64,000 nt of DNA from an uncultured Christensenellaceae bacterium. GTDB taxonomy: Bacteria > Bacillota > Clostridia > Christensenellales > CAG-314. The notes under the pieces are model-generated. The model was not told the origin of the DNA, searched no databases, and was given only the letters and a program-made list of their open reading frames with translations. This document shows positions 16,434 to 23,837 of this stretch, piece by piece. The translations under genes were made by a program, and so were the position numbers. The stretch spans positions 1 to 64,000 of the forward strand of contig CAJUIZ010000002.1 in the NCBI GenBank assembly GCA_910586625.1. The letters run 5' to 3'. How positions within the stretch are numbered: the first letter of the stretch is position 1; the number at the start of each line of letters is the position of its first letter.

Positions 16434-17588
16434 TTATTTCATCAATTCTTGCGCCATTTGCTTTATTGCAAGGCGGTTATCGTCCGACATTGAAGACGTT
16501 ATTGTAACGGTTGTATCCAGCCAAGTTATATTCTTGCTTTTTTCGAACTTAGCCTTTATTACTTTTGCAGCCATAGGCGCCCAGCTGCCGTTTTCGATTA
16601 CGCCTATGGTACGGTTTTGGTAATTACGTTCCGTAAGGTGGTCGATAAACTCGCGCATAAAGGGGAAGATATCCGCGTTATAGGTTGTAGTGGCAAGAAT
16701 AAGCTTGCCGTACTTAAACGCGTCTTCCACCGCTTCCGCCATGTCGTCGCGGGCAAGGTCCGCCATTGCAACCTTAGCGCAGCCAAGAGCTTTCAACTCG
16801 CAGGCGAGCAGTTCAGCCGCTTGCTTGGTATGCCCGTAAACGGAAGTGTACGCAATAAATACGCCGTCGCACTCCACGCCGTAGCTCGACCAAATATCGT
16901 AAAGGTTGAGATAGTATCCCAAATTCTCCGTCAAAACGGGGCCGTGCAGGGGACAGATTTTTTCTATATCGAGCGTTGCGGCCTTTTTAAGCAACGCCTG
17001 CACCTGCGCGCCGTACTTGCCCACTATGCCGAAGTAGTACCTGCGCGCTTCGCACGCCCAATCTTCGTCGGTATCCAACGCGCCGAACTTGCCGAAGCCG
17101 TCGGCGGAGAACAAGACCTTATCCGTCGAATCGTAGGTCACCATTACTTCCGGCCAATGCACCATAGGCGCAAACACAAATGTCAATTGATGCTTGCCGA
17201 GAGAAAGCGTTTGACCGTTTTCCACCACAAGACGGTTGGGTATGTCCAAGCCGCGGAAAAAGTTGGAAAGCATAACGAACGTTTTTGCGTTGGCTACGAC
17301 GGTAGATTGCGGATAGACCTGCAAAAATCTGCCGATATTGGCGGAATGGTCCGGTTCCATATGCTGCACCACCAAATAATCGGGCGTTCTGCCGCCCAAA
17401 GCGCGCTTGATGTTGTCTATCCATTCGTCTCCGAAATGCTCGTCCACAGTATCCATAACTGCAATTTTATCGTCCAGTATAACGTAGGAGTTGTACGCCA
17501 TACCGTTGGGAACAATGTACTGCCCTTCAAACAAATCGACGTTACGGTCGTTTACGCCGACGTATAAAATATCATTTGTGATTTTCAT
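16434..17588 (-). CDS. Flavodiiron protein (A-type flavoprotein)
   Basis: Reduces O2 to water, or NO to N2O, in the cytoplasm of anaerobes. The N-terminal metallo-beta-lactamase-like domain holds the diiron site: HMEPDH (H-x-E-x-DH) near residue 80, a His in PMVHWPE, an Asp in SADGFG and a His in CPLHGPV. The C-terminal ~130 residues form a flavodoxin domain (AYTSVYGHTKQAAE binds FMN phosphate). The ATG at 17588 follows GGAGAATGCT and starts at the conserved MKITNDILYVG; an earlier frame start is not needed. With no fused rubredoxin it depends on a separate electron donor. Confidence 0.95.
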   Translation of the reverse strand: MKITNDILYVGVNDRNVDLFEGQYIVPNGMAYNSYVILDDKIAVMDTVDEHFGDEWIDNIKRALGGRTPDYLVVQHMEPDHSANIGRFLQVYPQSTVVANAKTFVMLSNFFRGLDIPNRLVVENGQTLSLGKHQLTFVFAPMVHWPEVMVTYDSTDKVLFSADGFGKFGALDTDEDWACEARRYYFGIVGKYGAQVQALLKKAATLDIEKICPLHGPVLTENLGYYLNLYDIWSSYGVECDGVFIAYTSVYGHTKQAAELLACELKALGCAKVAMADLARDDMAEAVEDAFKYGKLILATTTYNADIFPFMREFIDHLTERNYQNRTIGVIENGSWAPMAAKVIKAKFEKSKNITWLDTTVTITSSMSDDNRLAIKQMAQELMK

Positions 17589-17621
17589 AGCATTCTCCGC
17601 AATTAGATTTTTAACGTACAA

Positions 17622-17650
17622 ATTATATATTAAAAACCTTTATTTGTCTA
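17622..17650 (-). promoter_or_regulatory. Promoter of the flavodiiron gene
   Basis: On the minus strand TAGACA (17650-17645), a 17-base spacer, and TATAAT (17627-17622), 34 bases before the start codon. Confidence 0.6.
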
Positions 17651-17691
17651 TTAAATACCGCGCATATGCGAATACACCTATACAAAAATAC

Positions 17692-17726
17692 AAAACGCCG
17701 AACGGGCGTAAGCTGTTCGGCGTTTT
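17692..17726 (-). terminator. Terminator of the GLUG lipoprotein gene
   Basis: A 12-bp stem, 17692-17703 with 17715-17726, lying 11 bases beyond the stop at 17738. This placement shows that the ancestral end of the lipoprotein gene is 17738, not the amber codon at 18008. Confidence 0.8.
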
Positions 17727-17737
17727 TATATTTATCT

Positions 17738-18007
17738 TTATTTTGCAGCAATCAATTCGGGCAATTTGCCGTCGGTCAAATTCCATACGGTATCGTCCAA
17801 CTTCAACGTTTGCTTGAACCAAGCCGCAGTAAGATACACGTCGGCTGCTACTGTTATAACGTCGTCGTCAACCATACCTTCGGCGGAAACTGCCGCAATA
17901 TAATTGTTTGCAACGGAATAGCCTGCGGCTTGCATTGTAAGGGCGTACACCTTTGCATTGTCGGTTTTATCTCCGCTTACAGTTGCAGTTCCTACATACA
18001 GACAATT
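17738..18007 (-). pseudogene. 3' tail of the GLUG lipoprotein gene, beyond an in-frame amber codon
   Basis: Eighty-nine sense codons and a TAA continue in exactly the same frame after the TAG at 18010-18008. The tail reads NCLYVGTATVSGD and goes on with the repeat pattern of the upstream protein, ending at LPELIAAK just before a terminator. It has no ribosome binding site of its own at the first Met (17950). Thus it is either an untranslated remnant of a nonsense-mutated gene or a part made only by readthrough. The terminal motif resembles the usual end of GLUG-type proteins (WNLTDGKLPEL). Confidence 0.75.
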
Positions 18008-19612
18008 CTAAAGCTTTTTGTCTGTACCTAACGCATTACAGATTATTCCCGAAACTATAACGTTAGAGTTGTTCCATTGAACGTTGAAGTCAACTGCCGA
18101 ATAACAATTTGCGATACTGCCCGACGGTGCTCCTATTGATTGAGTTACGCCCGCCGTTATACCGCCTGCAACACAGAGCGCTTGTGAATTGACATAATTA
18201 CCGCTTACGGAAATACTACCCGTGGCATAACAATCTGTTATATCGGTATTAGGCGCTAACCCGATAATTCCGCCCGCATAGCAATTCATTGCCGACACAG
18301 TTAGGCTCGTAGTTGCCCAAGATCTTGCAATTGTTACTGCCGTAGCTTTTTCCACAGCGCCTACAAGTCCGCCGGCATAGCCTTTCATAAACACCATCGA
18401 ACCGTTATCTGCGGATATTTTGGCGTTGCTGTTTTCTATTACGCAATTTGCGCTTATCTTGCCTACCAGTCCGCCGAAGTAAAAGCCTGTCGTTTCTTTT
18501 CCGGCAAGTTCTATTGTAACGTCCGCGCTGCATCCGCTGATTTTGCTGTCGGAGTCGTCGATTTCTCCGCACAAACCGCCTACTGAATAACTACGCGAAA
18601 GGATACATGATAGCACGATTTTTCCGCTTACCTTACAGTTAGACAATTCCTTGGCACTATTTATAAGGATACCATGCGTCATAGGCGACGGCGCGGTTGT
18701 TATCTGCGCGTTTTCGACGGTTAAGTCGCGAATTACCGTATCCTGTCCGTTGGTATGGAATATTCCGCCGTAAGCGTTAATTCCGTTGTTATCGGAATAA
18801 TCGATAACGGGCGAAATCAATTTTTTTCCGTTACCGAGCAACGTTCCCGAAAAAACGATAATGTCGCAAACCGGAGCGGCGGGGAAAGTTATGTCTTCAA
18901 GCAATTTATATGCGGCTTTGTAATCGTAGTCGCTAATCGCCTTTAATTCGTTGTATGTCTCAATCAAAAACGGGTCGTCGGCGCTACCGGTACCGCCGGC
19001 GAAATCGTTGTACGATATCTTTATTTTCAGGTCGTCGCCCGCAAGATTTTCCGAAGTTTCCTTATAGCGCACCAACACGGTTTTTTCGCCTTTCTGAGTA
19101 TACGTATGCGTTACGGCGGCAGAATAGCTTTCGCCGTTATCGAAGCTGACTTCCATTTCGTCCGTAACACCCTTTAAGGTTACTTCGCCGTGATAAATAG
19201 TCGCGGTGACATCGGTTGGAACGCGGTCGCTTGCAACACGCAGGGTTTTGACTTTTTTACAAAATGATTTGCTCGCTTGATATTCGCCGTAGCCCTTTTG
19301 ACGGGCGCAAACTGTATACTCCGTATTGGGCGTTAACCCGTCGAATACGTATCCGACGGAATTGTCAAAATCCTTCCAATCGGTTCCGTTTATGCTTATC
19401 TCTGTTTCGCCGCCGCCTTCTTCGCCGTATAAAACGTCTAAAACTTTTATCGAATTCTTCGTAATTGCTTCAAAAGTAATATCCGTTGGCGAATTTAACT
19501 CTTTATCGTCGTTGTTATTGCCGTTTGGAATAAATACGCAAGCCGCAAGCATAACGCAAACGCAGACGCTCGTTAGCGCCAAAATAATAACCCGAAACAA
19601 GTTACGCTTCAT
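18008..19612 (-). CDS. Secreted lipoprotein with GLUG-like beta-helix repeats, truncated by an amber codon
   Basis: The 534-residue product begins with a lipoprotein signal peptide (lipobox LAAC, Cys25). Then comes a fibronectin-III-like segment (LTPNTEYTV, residues ~45-110), a second beta domain, the junction GGTGSADDPFLIET typical of GLUG/beta-helix proteins, and at least four repeats with YVGGL-like cores: SVGGLCGEI, YFGGLVGKI, YAGGLVGAV, YAGGIIGLA. It is probably anchored to the outer face of the membrane; adhesion or glycan binding is a guess. AAGGAG precedes the ATG. The intended protein is ~624 residues and stops early at TAG 18008. The promoter carries a G10 spacer tract, so expression may be switchable. 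Confidence 0.82.
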   Translation of the reverse strand: MKRNLFRVIILALTSVCVCVMLAACVFIPNGNNNDDKELNSPTDITFEAITKNSIKVLDVLYGEEGGGETEISINGTDWKDFDNSVGYVFDGLTPNTEYTVCARQKGYGEYQASKSFCKKVKTLRVASDRVPTDVTATIYHGEVTLKGVTDEMEVSFDNGESYSAAVTHTYTQKGEKTVLVRYKETSENLAGDDLKIKISYNDFAGGTGSADDPFLIETYNELKAISDYDYKAAYKLLEDITFPAAPVCDIIVFSGTLLGNGKKLISPVIDYSDNNGINAYGGIFHTNGQDTVIRDLTVENAQITTAPSPMTHGILINSAKELSNCKVSGKIVLSCILSRSYSVGGLCGEIDDSDSKISGCSADVTIELAGKETTGFYFGGLVGKISANCVIENSNAKISADNGSMVFMKGYAGGLVGAVEKATAVTIARSWATTSLTVSAMNCYAGGIIGLAPNTDITDCYATGSISVSGNYVNSQALCVAGGITAGVTQSIGAPSGSIANCYSAVDFNVQWNNSNVIVSGIICNALGTDKKL

Positions 19613-19687
19613 TTCGTTATCTCCTTACTGCAAACTGATTTAACGACATTTACGTCCGCAAAAAGACTTAAACATCGAACAAAGCAT

Positions 19688-19719
19688 ATTATACTACCTT
19701 TACCCCCCCCCCGCGTCAA
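19688..19719 (-). promoter_or_regulatory. Promoter of the GLUG lipoprotein gene with a G10 spacer tract
   Basis: On the minus strand TTGACG (19719-19714) and a perfect TATAAT (19693-19688) are separated by 20 bases that include ten consecutive Gs (19712-19703). Seven Gs would give the optimal 17-base spacer. The ATG lies 75 bases downstream of the -10. The layout matches phase-variable promoters known from Neisseria. Confidence 0.72.
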
Positions 19720-19932
19720 CTTATCCGTATGTAAAAAAAACGAATACTAAGCAAAATATTGCGGAAAATTGTTAATTATTTATAATAATATACGCAACAA
19801 CAATTAATTACATTTAACTACAACTAACTACTATTAGTTACTCGCTATTACATCGTATCGCGCGATAAGTAGCGTATTTAGTAAAAGGCACGTTCGTGTA
19901 CGATATTATAAAATGTTGAATTCAAATAAAAT
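19720..19932. other. Intergenic region between the GLUG lipoprotein promoter and the rplQ terminator
   Basis: Contains no gene. It holds repeat copy A (19847-19910, with an upstream extension from about 19818 shared with copy B) and AT-rich filler. Confidence 0.55.
19847..19910 (+). repeat. Intergenic repeat, copy A (64 bp)
   Basis: Begins ATTACATCGTATC and ends TCGTGTACGATATTATA. The same ends recur at 49323-49385 (copy B, same strand) and 62757-62816 (copy C, opposite strand), with a variable middle of equal length. The ends are imperfect inverted repeats (ATCGTATC-ACG against CGTGTACGAT). Homology with copy B extends ~30 bases upstream (CTACAACTAACT). Confidence 0.75.
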
Positions 19933-19962
19933 AAAACCCGTTTCGTTTTCGAAACGGGTTTT
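19933..19962 (-). terminator. Terminator of the ribosomal protein superoperon
   Basis: A 13-bp perfect stem (AAAACCCGTTTCG at 19933-19945 with 19950-19962) and a 4-base loop, followed on the minus strand by an AT-rich tail. It lies 21 bases after rplQ. Confidence 0.88.
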
Positions 19963-19983
19963 TTATAAGCAATTATATTCGGA

Positions 19984-20493
19984 TTACAGAATAACTACAA
20001 GAGCCATTTCCGCGCCGTCACCGCGACGCTGAGTCATCTTGTATACTGCGGTATAACCGCCGCGCTGTCCCTTTTCTTCGGCAATTCTGTCGAACTTGGG
20101 AGCGTACTCATTGAACATTTTTTCAATAAGCGGATGACGTACGGTTTTGGTACGCAAAGCGTATTCCGTCTTCTTTTCCTTGGGCAAACGCGTTTCTTGA
20201 AGGTCAGCCAAGTTAGCCATAAGCGTGCGTCTTGCGGCAAGCTTATTTGCTCCGTCGTTAATAACCTTAACAGTCGTTTCCTTGCCGTTGACGATCTTGG
20301 TCTTTTCCACTTCTACGGTATCTTTGTAGGTGTTTACGGCAAGAGTAATGTACTTCTCGGCAAGAGATTGAACTTCCTTGGCGCGGGCTTCGGTAGTTTC
20401 CAGCTTGCCGTTCCACAAAAGTTGAGATACTTGGTTCTTCAAAAGAGCCATTCTCAAATCCGTTGCTTTTCCTAATTTTCTATGTGATGCCAT
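19984..20493 (-). CDS. rplQ: 50S ribosomal protein L17
   Basis: L17 sits near the peptide exit tunnel and closes the superoperon, 12 bases after rpoA. The N terminus (RKLGKATDLRMALLKNQVSQLL) and the C terminus (YTAVYKMTQRRGDGAEMALVVIL) are canonical. At 169 residues it is ~45-50 longer than usual. The extra part lies in the middle, around residues 55-115, with a beta-hairpin-like EVEKTKIVNGKETTVKV and a charged stretch after it. AGGAG lies upstream of the ATG. Confidence 0.96.
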   Translation of the reverse strand: MASHRKLGKATDLRMALLKNQVSQLLWNGKLETTEARAKEVQSLAEKYITLAVNTYKDTVEVEKTKIVNGKETTVKVINDGANKLAARRTLMANLADLQETRLPKEKKTEYALRTKTVRHPLIEKMFNEYAPKFDRIAEEKGQRGGYTAVYKMTQRRGDGAEMALVVIL

Positions 20494-20505
20494 TTTGCGA
20501 TTCTC

Positions 20506-21477
20506 CTATTCATCCTTATTTTTCAAAGACAGACCGTAACTTTCCAATTTCGCTATAACTTCGTCTAACGACTTTCTGCCAAGGTTACGAACCTTCAACA
20601 TATCGTCTTCCGTCCTGCAAGTAAGATCTTCCACCGTTTGAATGCCTGCGCGCTTCAAGCAGTTGTAGGAACGGACGGACAAATCCATATCGTCGATATT
20701 CATTTCCAACACGCGCTTGTGGTTGTCGCTTTCGCGCGGGATAAGAATATCACGGTTGAAGTTTTCGGACAAATCGACGAACATTCTGATATGGTCTTCG
20801 ATAATTTTCGCAGCCAAAGATACGATTTCCCTTCCCGAAAACGCGCCGTTTGTTTCTACTTCCAAAGTCAGCTTGTCGCGGGTTATATCTTGTCCCACGC
20901 GGGCGCTCTCGACGTTATAACTCGCCTTTTTTACGGGTCCGAACAACGAATCGATAGGTATGTAACCGATGGGATAGCTAATCTTAAGCTCACGGTTGCG
21001 CTCTTTGTTCTTTTCGATGGAGTAATAACCGCAGCCGCGGGCTACGTATAGCTCGCAGTTGAGCACGGCGCCTTCTTCCAACGTACAAAGGTACAAATCG
21101 GGATTAAGCACTTCCACTTCGGCATCCGTCAAAATGTCTCCCGCGTGAACTTCGCAGGGTCCCGTCTTGCTTATCGATATCGTCTTTCTGAAATCATTGT
21201 CTTCGTTGTCCGACTTTAACGCCAAACGTTTAATATTAAGTATAATGTCCGTTACGTCTTCTTTTACGCCGGGAATAGTCGAAAATTCGTGCTGAATACC
21301 TTCTATCCTAAGACCGACCACAGCAACTCCCGGAAGAGCGGCGAGCAACACACGACGCAAAGCGTTACCGAGCGTTATACCGTAACCCCTTTCCAACGGT
21401 TCTGCGACAATCTTGATTATGCTGGCATTCTGTCCGCTTTCTTCAACTGTCATTACCGGTTTTTCTATTTCCATCAT
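20506..21477 (-). CDS. rpoA: DNA-directed RNA polymerase subunit alpha
   Basis: Alpha dimerises to nucleate RNA polymerase assembly and binds UP elements and activators. The 323-residue protein has the N-terminal assembly domain (EPLERGYGITLGNALRRVLLAALPG is the hallmark, residues ~27-51) and the C-terminal helix-hairpin-helix domain (LDLSVRSYNCLKRAGIQTV). It lies between rpsD and rplQ as in the alpha operon of most bacteria. A 95-base gap separates it from rpsD, with a small GC-rich hairpin that may adjust expression. The start at 21477 has GGAG upstream; an ATG one codon later is possible. Confidence 0.98.
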   Translation of the reverse strand: MMEIEKPVMTVEESGQNASIIKIVAEPLERGYGITLGNALRRVLLAALPGVAVVGLRIEGIQHEFSTIPGVKEDVTDIILNIKRLALKSDNEDNDFRKTISISKTGPCEVHAGDILTDAEVEVLNPDLYLCTLEEGAVLNCELYVARGCGYYSIEKNKERNRELKISYPIGYIPIDSLFGPVKKASYNVESARVGQDITRDKLTLEVETNGAFSGREIVSLAAKIIEDHIRMFVDLSENFNRDILIPRESDNHKRVLEMNIDDMDLSVRSYNCLKRAGIQTVEDLTCRTEDDMLKVRNLGRKSLDEVIAKLESYGLSLKNKDE

Positions 21478-21572
21478 TGGACAACAATCTCCTTTTATTA
21501 TTTAATGTTGTAGCTCGCGCCGAATACCGTGCGCGGCAGGTGCAAAACAAACAAGTACGACAGAGAGAAATA

Positions 21573-22199
21573 CTACTTGGAGTACAACTCGACGATCATA
21601 TGCTCTTGAATGTTCATATCGATATCTTCTCTCGTAGGCTTGGCAAGTACCTTACCTGTAAGCTCGGCGGGATCGAAATCCAGCCATTTGGGAAGATTCG
21701 ACGGTTTTTTGGATTGTTTAAGCTCCGCAAACAAGGGTTGTTCCTTCTTGTTTTCTTTGATGGAAACCGTATCTCCAACCTTGATTTCGTAACTGGGGAT
21801 AGTAACGCGCTTTCCGTTTACCGTGATCAAACCGTGGTTAACGAATTGTCTTGCTTGGCTGCGGGAAACGCCTATACCCATACGATATACCACGTTGTCC
21901 AGTCTTTCTTCAAGCAATATAAGCATATTTGCGCCCGTAACGCCTTTAAGACGTTCGGCTTCTTCGTAATATTTGTGGAATTGCTTTTCTTGAAGTCCGT
22001 AGATTCTCTTGGTCTTTTGCTTTTCTCTTAATTGCAGACCGTATTCGGTTACTTTCTTACGAGAGTCGGCGTGTACTCCGGGAATCTTGCCGCGACGGGT
22101 AATAGCGCACTTATCGGTGTAGCATCTGTCGCCCTTCAAGAATAATTTGCATTTTTCGCGTCTGCATTGACGGCAATCTGCCTCTGTATATCTAGCCAT
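21573..22199 (-). CDS. rpsD: 30S ribosomal protein S4 (zinc form)
   Basis: S4 starts 30S assembly by binding 16S rRNA and often represses its own operon. The 208 residues contain the N-terminal zinc knuckle of the C+ paralogue (CRQCRREKCKLF then CYTDKC) and the S4 RNA-binding domain (ERLDNVVYRMGIGVSRSQARQFVNHG). It sits 16 bases after rpsK. In Bacillus subtilis rpsD is elsewhere on the chromosome; Clostridia usually keep it here. Confidence 0.97.
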   Translation of the reverse strand: MARYTEADCRQCRREKCKLFLKGDRCYTDKCAITRRGKIPGVHADSRKKVTEYGLQLREKQKTKRIYGLQEKQFHKYYEEAERLKGVTGANMLILLEERLDNVVYRMGIGVSRSQARQFVNHGLITVNGKRVTIPSYEIKVGDTVSIKENKKEQPLFAELKQSKKPSNLPKWLDFDPAELTGKVLAKPTREDIDMNIQEHMIVELYSK

Positions 22200-22215
22200 A
22201 TTTATTCTCCTTTAA

Positions 22216-22605
22216 CTATACTCTTCTGCGCTTGGGCGGACGGCATCCGTTGTGAGCGATGGGAGATACGTCTCTTATCAAGGTTACTTCGATTTCCGCA
22301 GTTTGCAAAGCGCGTATTGCGGATTCGCGTCCTTGACCGGGACCTTTTACGTACACTTCTACCGAGCGAAGTCCGTATTCTTTCGCGCCTTTTGCTGCGA
22401 CTTCGGCAGCTTGCTGCGCGGCGAATGCGGTACTCTTACGCGAACCGCGGAAGCCGAGACTTCCGGAGCTGCACCAAGACAGCGCGTTGCCGTTCATATC
22501 GGTAAATGTTACGATAGTGTTGTTGAAGGAAGCGTGAATATGTACTTGTCCTTTGTCTACTTTTCTTATGTCGCGTCTTTTCTTGACAACTTTTTTACCA
22601 GCCAT
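22216..22605 (-). CDS. rpsK: 30S ribosomal protein S11
   Basis: S11 lies on the 30S platform near the Shine-Dalgarno helix. The 129 residues show QVHIHASFNNTIVTFTDMNG and the C-terminal IRDVSPIAHNGCRPPKRRRV, which is nearly invariant in bacteria. The gene ends in TAG directly after the conserved RRV, showing that TAG is a normal stop in this genome. The gap to rpsM is 11 bases. Confidence 0.98.
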   Translation of the reverse strand: MAGKKVVKKRRDIRKVDKGQVHIHASFNNTIVTFTDMNGNALSWCSSGSLGFRGSRKSTAFAAQQAAEVAAKGAKEYGLRSVEVYVKGPGQGRESAIRALQTAEIEVTLIRDVSPIAHNGCRPPKRRRV

Positions 22606-22616
22606 TATTCGTCCTC

Positions 22617-22991
22617 CTACTTAGCCTTCTTACCGCGAGATACGGTGCGTTTGGGTCCTTTTCTCGTGCGGGCATTTTGTTTAGTGGATTGTCCTCTTAC
22701 GGGAAGTCCCTTGCGGTGACGGATTCCACGGTAGGAGCCAATTTCAATTTGTCTTTTTATATTCATAGAAACTTCACGACGAAGATCGCCTTCTACGTGG
22801 AGATTCTTTTCTATACAATCACGGATCTTGGATACGTCGTCTTCGGTCAAATCCTTGACGCGAGTATCGGGATTAACGCCTGTTTCGGCAAGAATGTTCT
22901 TAGCCGTTGTGCGTCCGATTCCGTAAATGTAGGTCAAGCCGATTTCAATACGTTTTTCTCTGGGTAAATCTACACCGGAAATACGAGCCAT
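22617..22991 (-). CDS. rpsM: 30S ribosomal protein S13
   Basis: S13 is in the 30S head and contacts the P-site tRNA and the 50S bridge B1. The 124 residues start with the conserved MARISGVDLPREKRIEIGLTYIYGIG and end in the basic GLPVRGQSTKQNARTRKG tail. AAGGAG precedes the ATG. The 150-base gap before it is the longest in the superoperon and may hold a leader or internal promoter. Confidence 0.98.
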   Translation of the reverse strand: MARISGVDLPREKRIEIGLTYIYGIGRTTAKNILAETGVNPDTRVKDLTEDDVSKIRDCIEKNLHVEGDLRREVSMNIKRQIEIGSYRGIRHRKGLPVRGQSTKQNARTRKGPKRTVSRGKKAK

Positions 22992-23141
22992 TAGTTTTTC
23001 TCCTTAAAGTTTTGTTAATAAATTATTTTATATATTTACACGCAAAGGCGAGCGAGCCTAAGTGGAATGATGTCGCTTATCCTAAAACGTGATTGTATCC
23101 TAAGTTGACGCCGTTGTATCGGCGGTACTTACAGACAAATT
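22992..23141 (-). promoter_or_regulatory. 150-base leader upstream of rpsM
   Basis: The only long gap inside the superoperon. On the minus strand it holds a CGCCG/CGGCG hairpin, a TTAGGATA direct repeat, an AGGC/GCCT hairpin and an AT-rich stretch before the rpsM ribosome binding site. In many bacteria S4 binds upstream of rpsM to repress the alpha operon. Whether this leader works that way is inference. Confidence 0.4.
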
Positions 23142-23258
23142 TTAGCCTTGTCTTTGCTTGTGTTTGGGATATTTGGAACAAATAACCATAACTTTTCCGT
23201 TACGTTTGATTACCTTACACTTGTCGCACATAGGCTTAACAGACGGTCTTACTTTCAT
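23142..23258 (-). CDS. rpmJ: 50S ribosomal protein L36 (zinc form)
   Basis: A 38-residue protein: MKVRPSVKPMCDKCK followed by VICSKYPKHKQRQG. The C-x2-C, C and H zinc ligands mark the primary (zinc-dependent) L36. The ATG at 23258 with AAGGAGG upstream is chosen; the longer open frame upstream would overlap infA. It lies 47 bases after infA. Confidence 0.97.
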   Translation of the reverse strand: MKVRPSVKPMCDKCKVIKRNGKVMVICSKYPKHKQRQG

Positions 23259-23305
23259 TTTATCCTCCTTGTTACGGGTTTCCCCGTAAAGCGTATTTAT
23301 AAGAA

Positions 23306-23536
23306 TTATTGTTGAACACCCTTCGTTCTCCAAACGATTCGACCTTTGGTAAGGTCGTAAGGGCTCATTTCAAGTTTTACTGCGTCTCCGGGAAGAATTC
23401 TTATGGAGTGAATCCGCAATTTTCCCGAAACGTAAGCGGTTATTTCGTGATTATTTGTAAGTCTTACCCGAAATTCTGCGTTGCGAAGCGCTTCTACGAC
23501 TACGCCTTCAACCTCGATTACATCGTCTTTTGACAT
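23306..23536 (-). CDS. infA: Translation initiation factor IF-1
   Basis: IF-1 occupies the 30S A site during initiation. The 76 residues are a single OB-fold with the family motifs VEGVVVEALRNAEFRVRL and MSPYDLTKGRIVWR. It follows the KOW gene by 10 bases, with TAGGAG upstream of the ATG, in the usual map-(KOW)-infA-rpmJ order of Firmicutes. Confidence 0.98.
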   Translation of the reverse strand: MSKDDVIEVEGVVVEALRNAEFRVRLTNNHEITAYVSGKLRIHSIRILPGDAVKLEMSPYDLTKGRIVWRTKGVQQ

Positions 23537-23546
23537 TCGATTTCTC

Positions 23547-23837
23547 CTAATTGTTTTGTTGGTTAAACTGTCTTAACGCGCTTTTTACTTCGCTGTCGAA
23601 AACTTTCTTGTCCGTTTCGAGTTTAAGCGCTATGGCGTCCAGCGTCGTTCCGCTGAAAGAAACGTGCTTTATGTTTTTTTTCTTGGGTGCGTTCAGTTTA
23701 CGCGCGCCGCCGTCGGCAAGATATACATAACCGTTCTTGGCGTCTACGCCTACGACTGCAAAATAAGTCCCTTTATCTCTGCCTTTGGTGGAAAGCACCA
23801 CGTTGCCGATTGCTAAACCGTTGTCGTTCATATTCAC
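23547..23837 (-). CDS. KOW-domain RNA-binding protein (L14e-like)
   Basis: A 96-residue protein with a KOW-type SH3 fold at the N terminus (IGNVVLSTKGRDKGTYFAVVG) followed by KKNIKHVSFSG and a helical tail. Such proteins are conserved between map and infA across Clostridia and Bacilli and are thought to bind RNA or the ribosome; the exact role is unknown. It begins on the base next to the map stop, with the map end serving as its leader. The first Met (23837) or the third residue's Met may be the start. Confidence 0.9.
   Translation of the reverse strand: MNMNDNGLAIGNVVLSTKGRDKGTYFAVVGVDAKNGYVYLADGGARKLNAPKKKNIKHVSFSGTTLDAIALKLETDKKVFDSEVKSALRQFNQQNN

Noticed and set aside
18008..18010. Genome-wide reassignment of TAG to a sense codon
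   Set aside because: TAG is the natural end of rpsK, right after its conserved RRV, and of the MreB-like gene. The amber in the lipoprotein is therefore a local event or readthrough.
19847..19910. Repeat A as an additional promoter for rplQ or the lipoprotein
   Set aside because: It points at the 3' end of rplQ and lies upstream of the lipoprotein's own promoter in the opposite orientation; no good -35/-10 pair is shared by the three copies.
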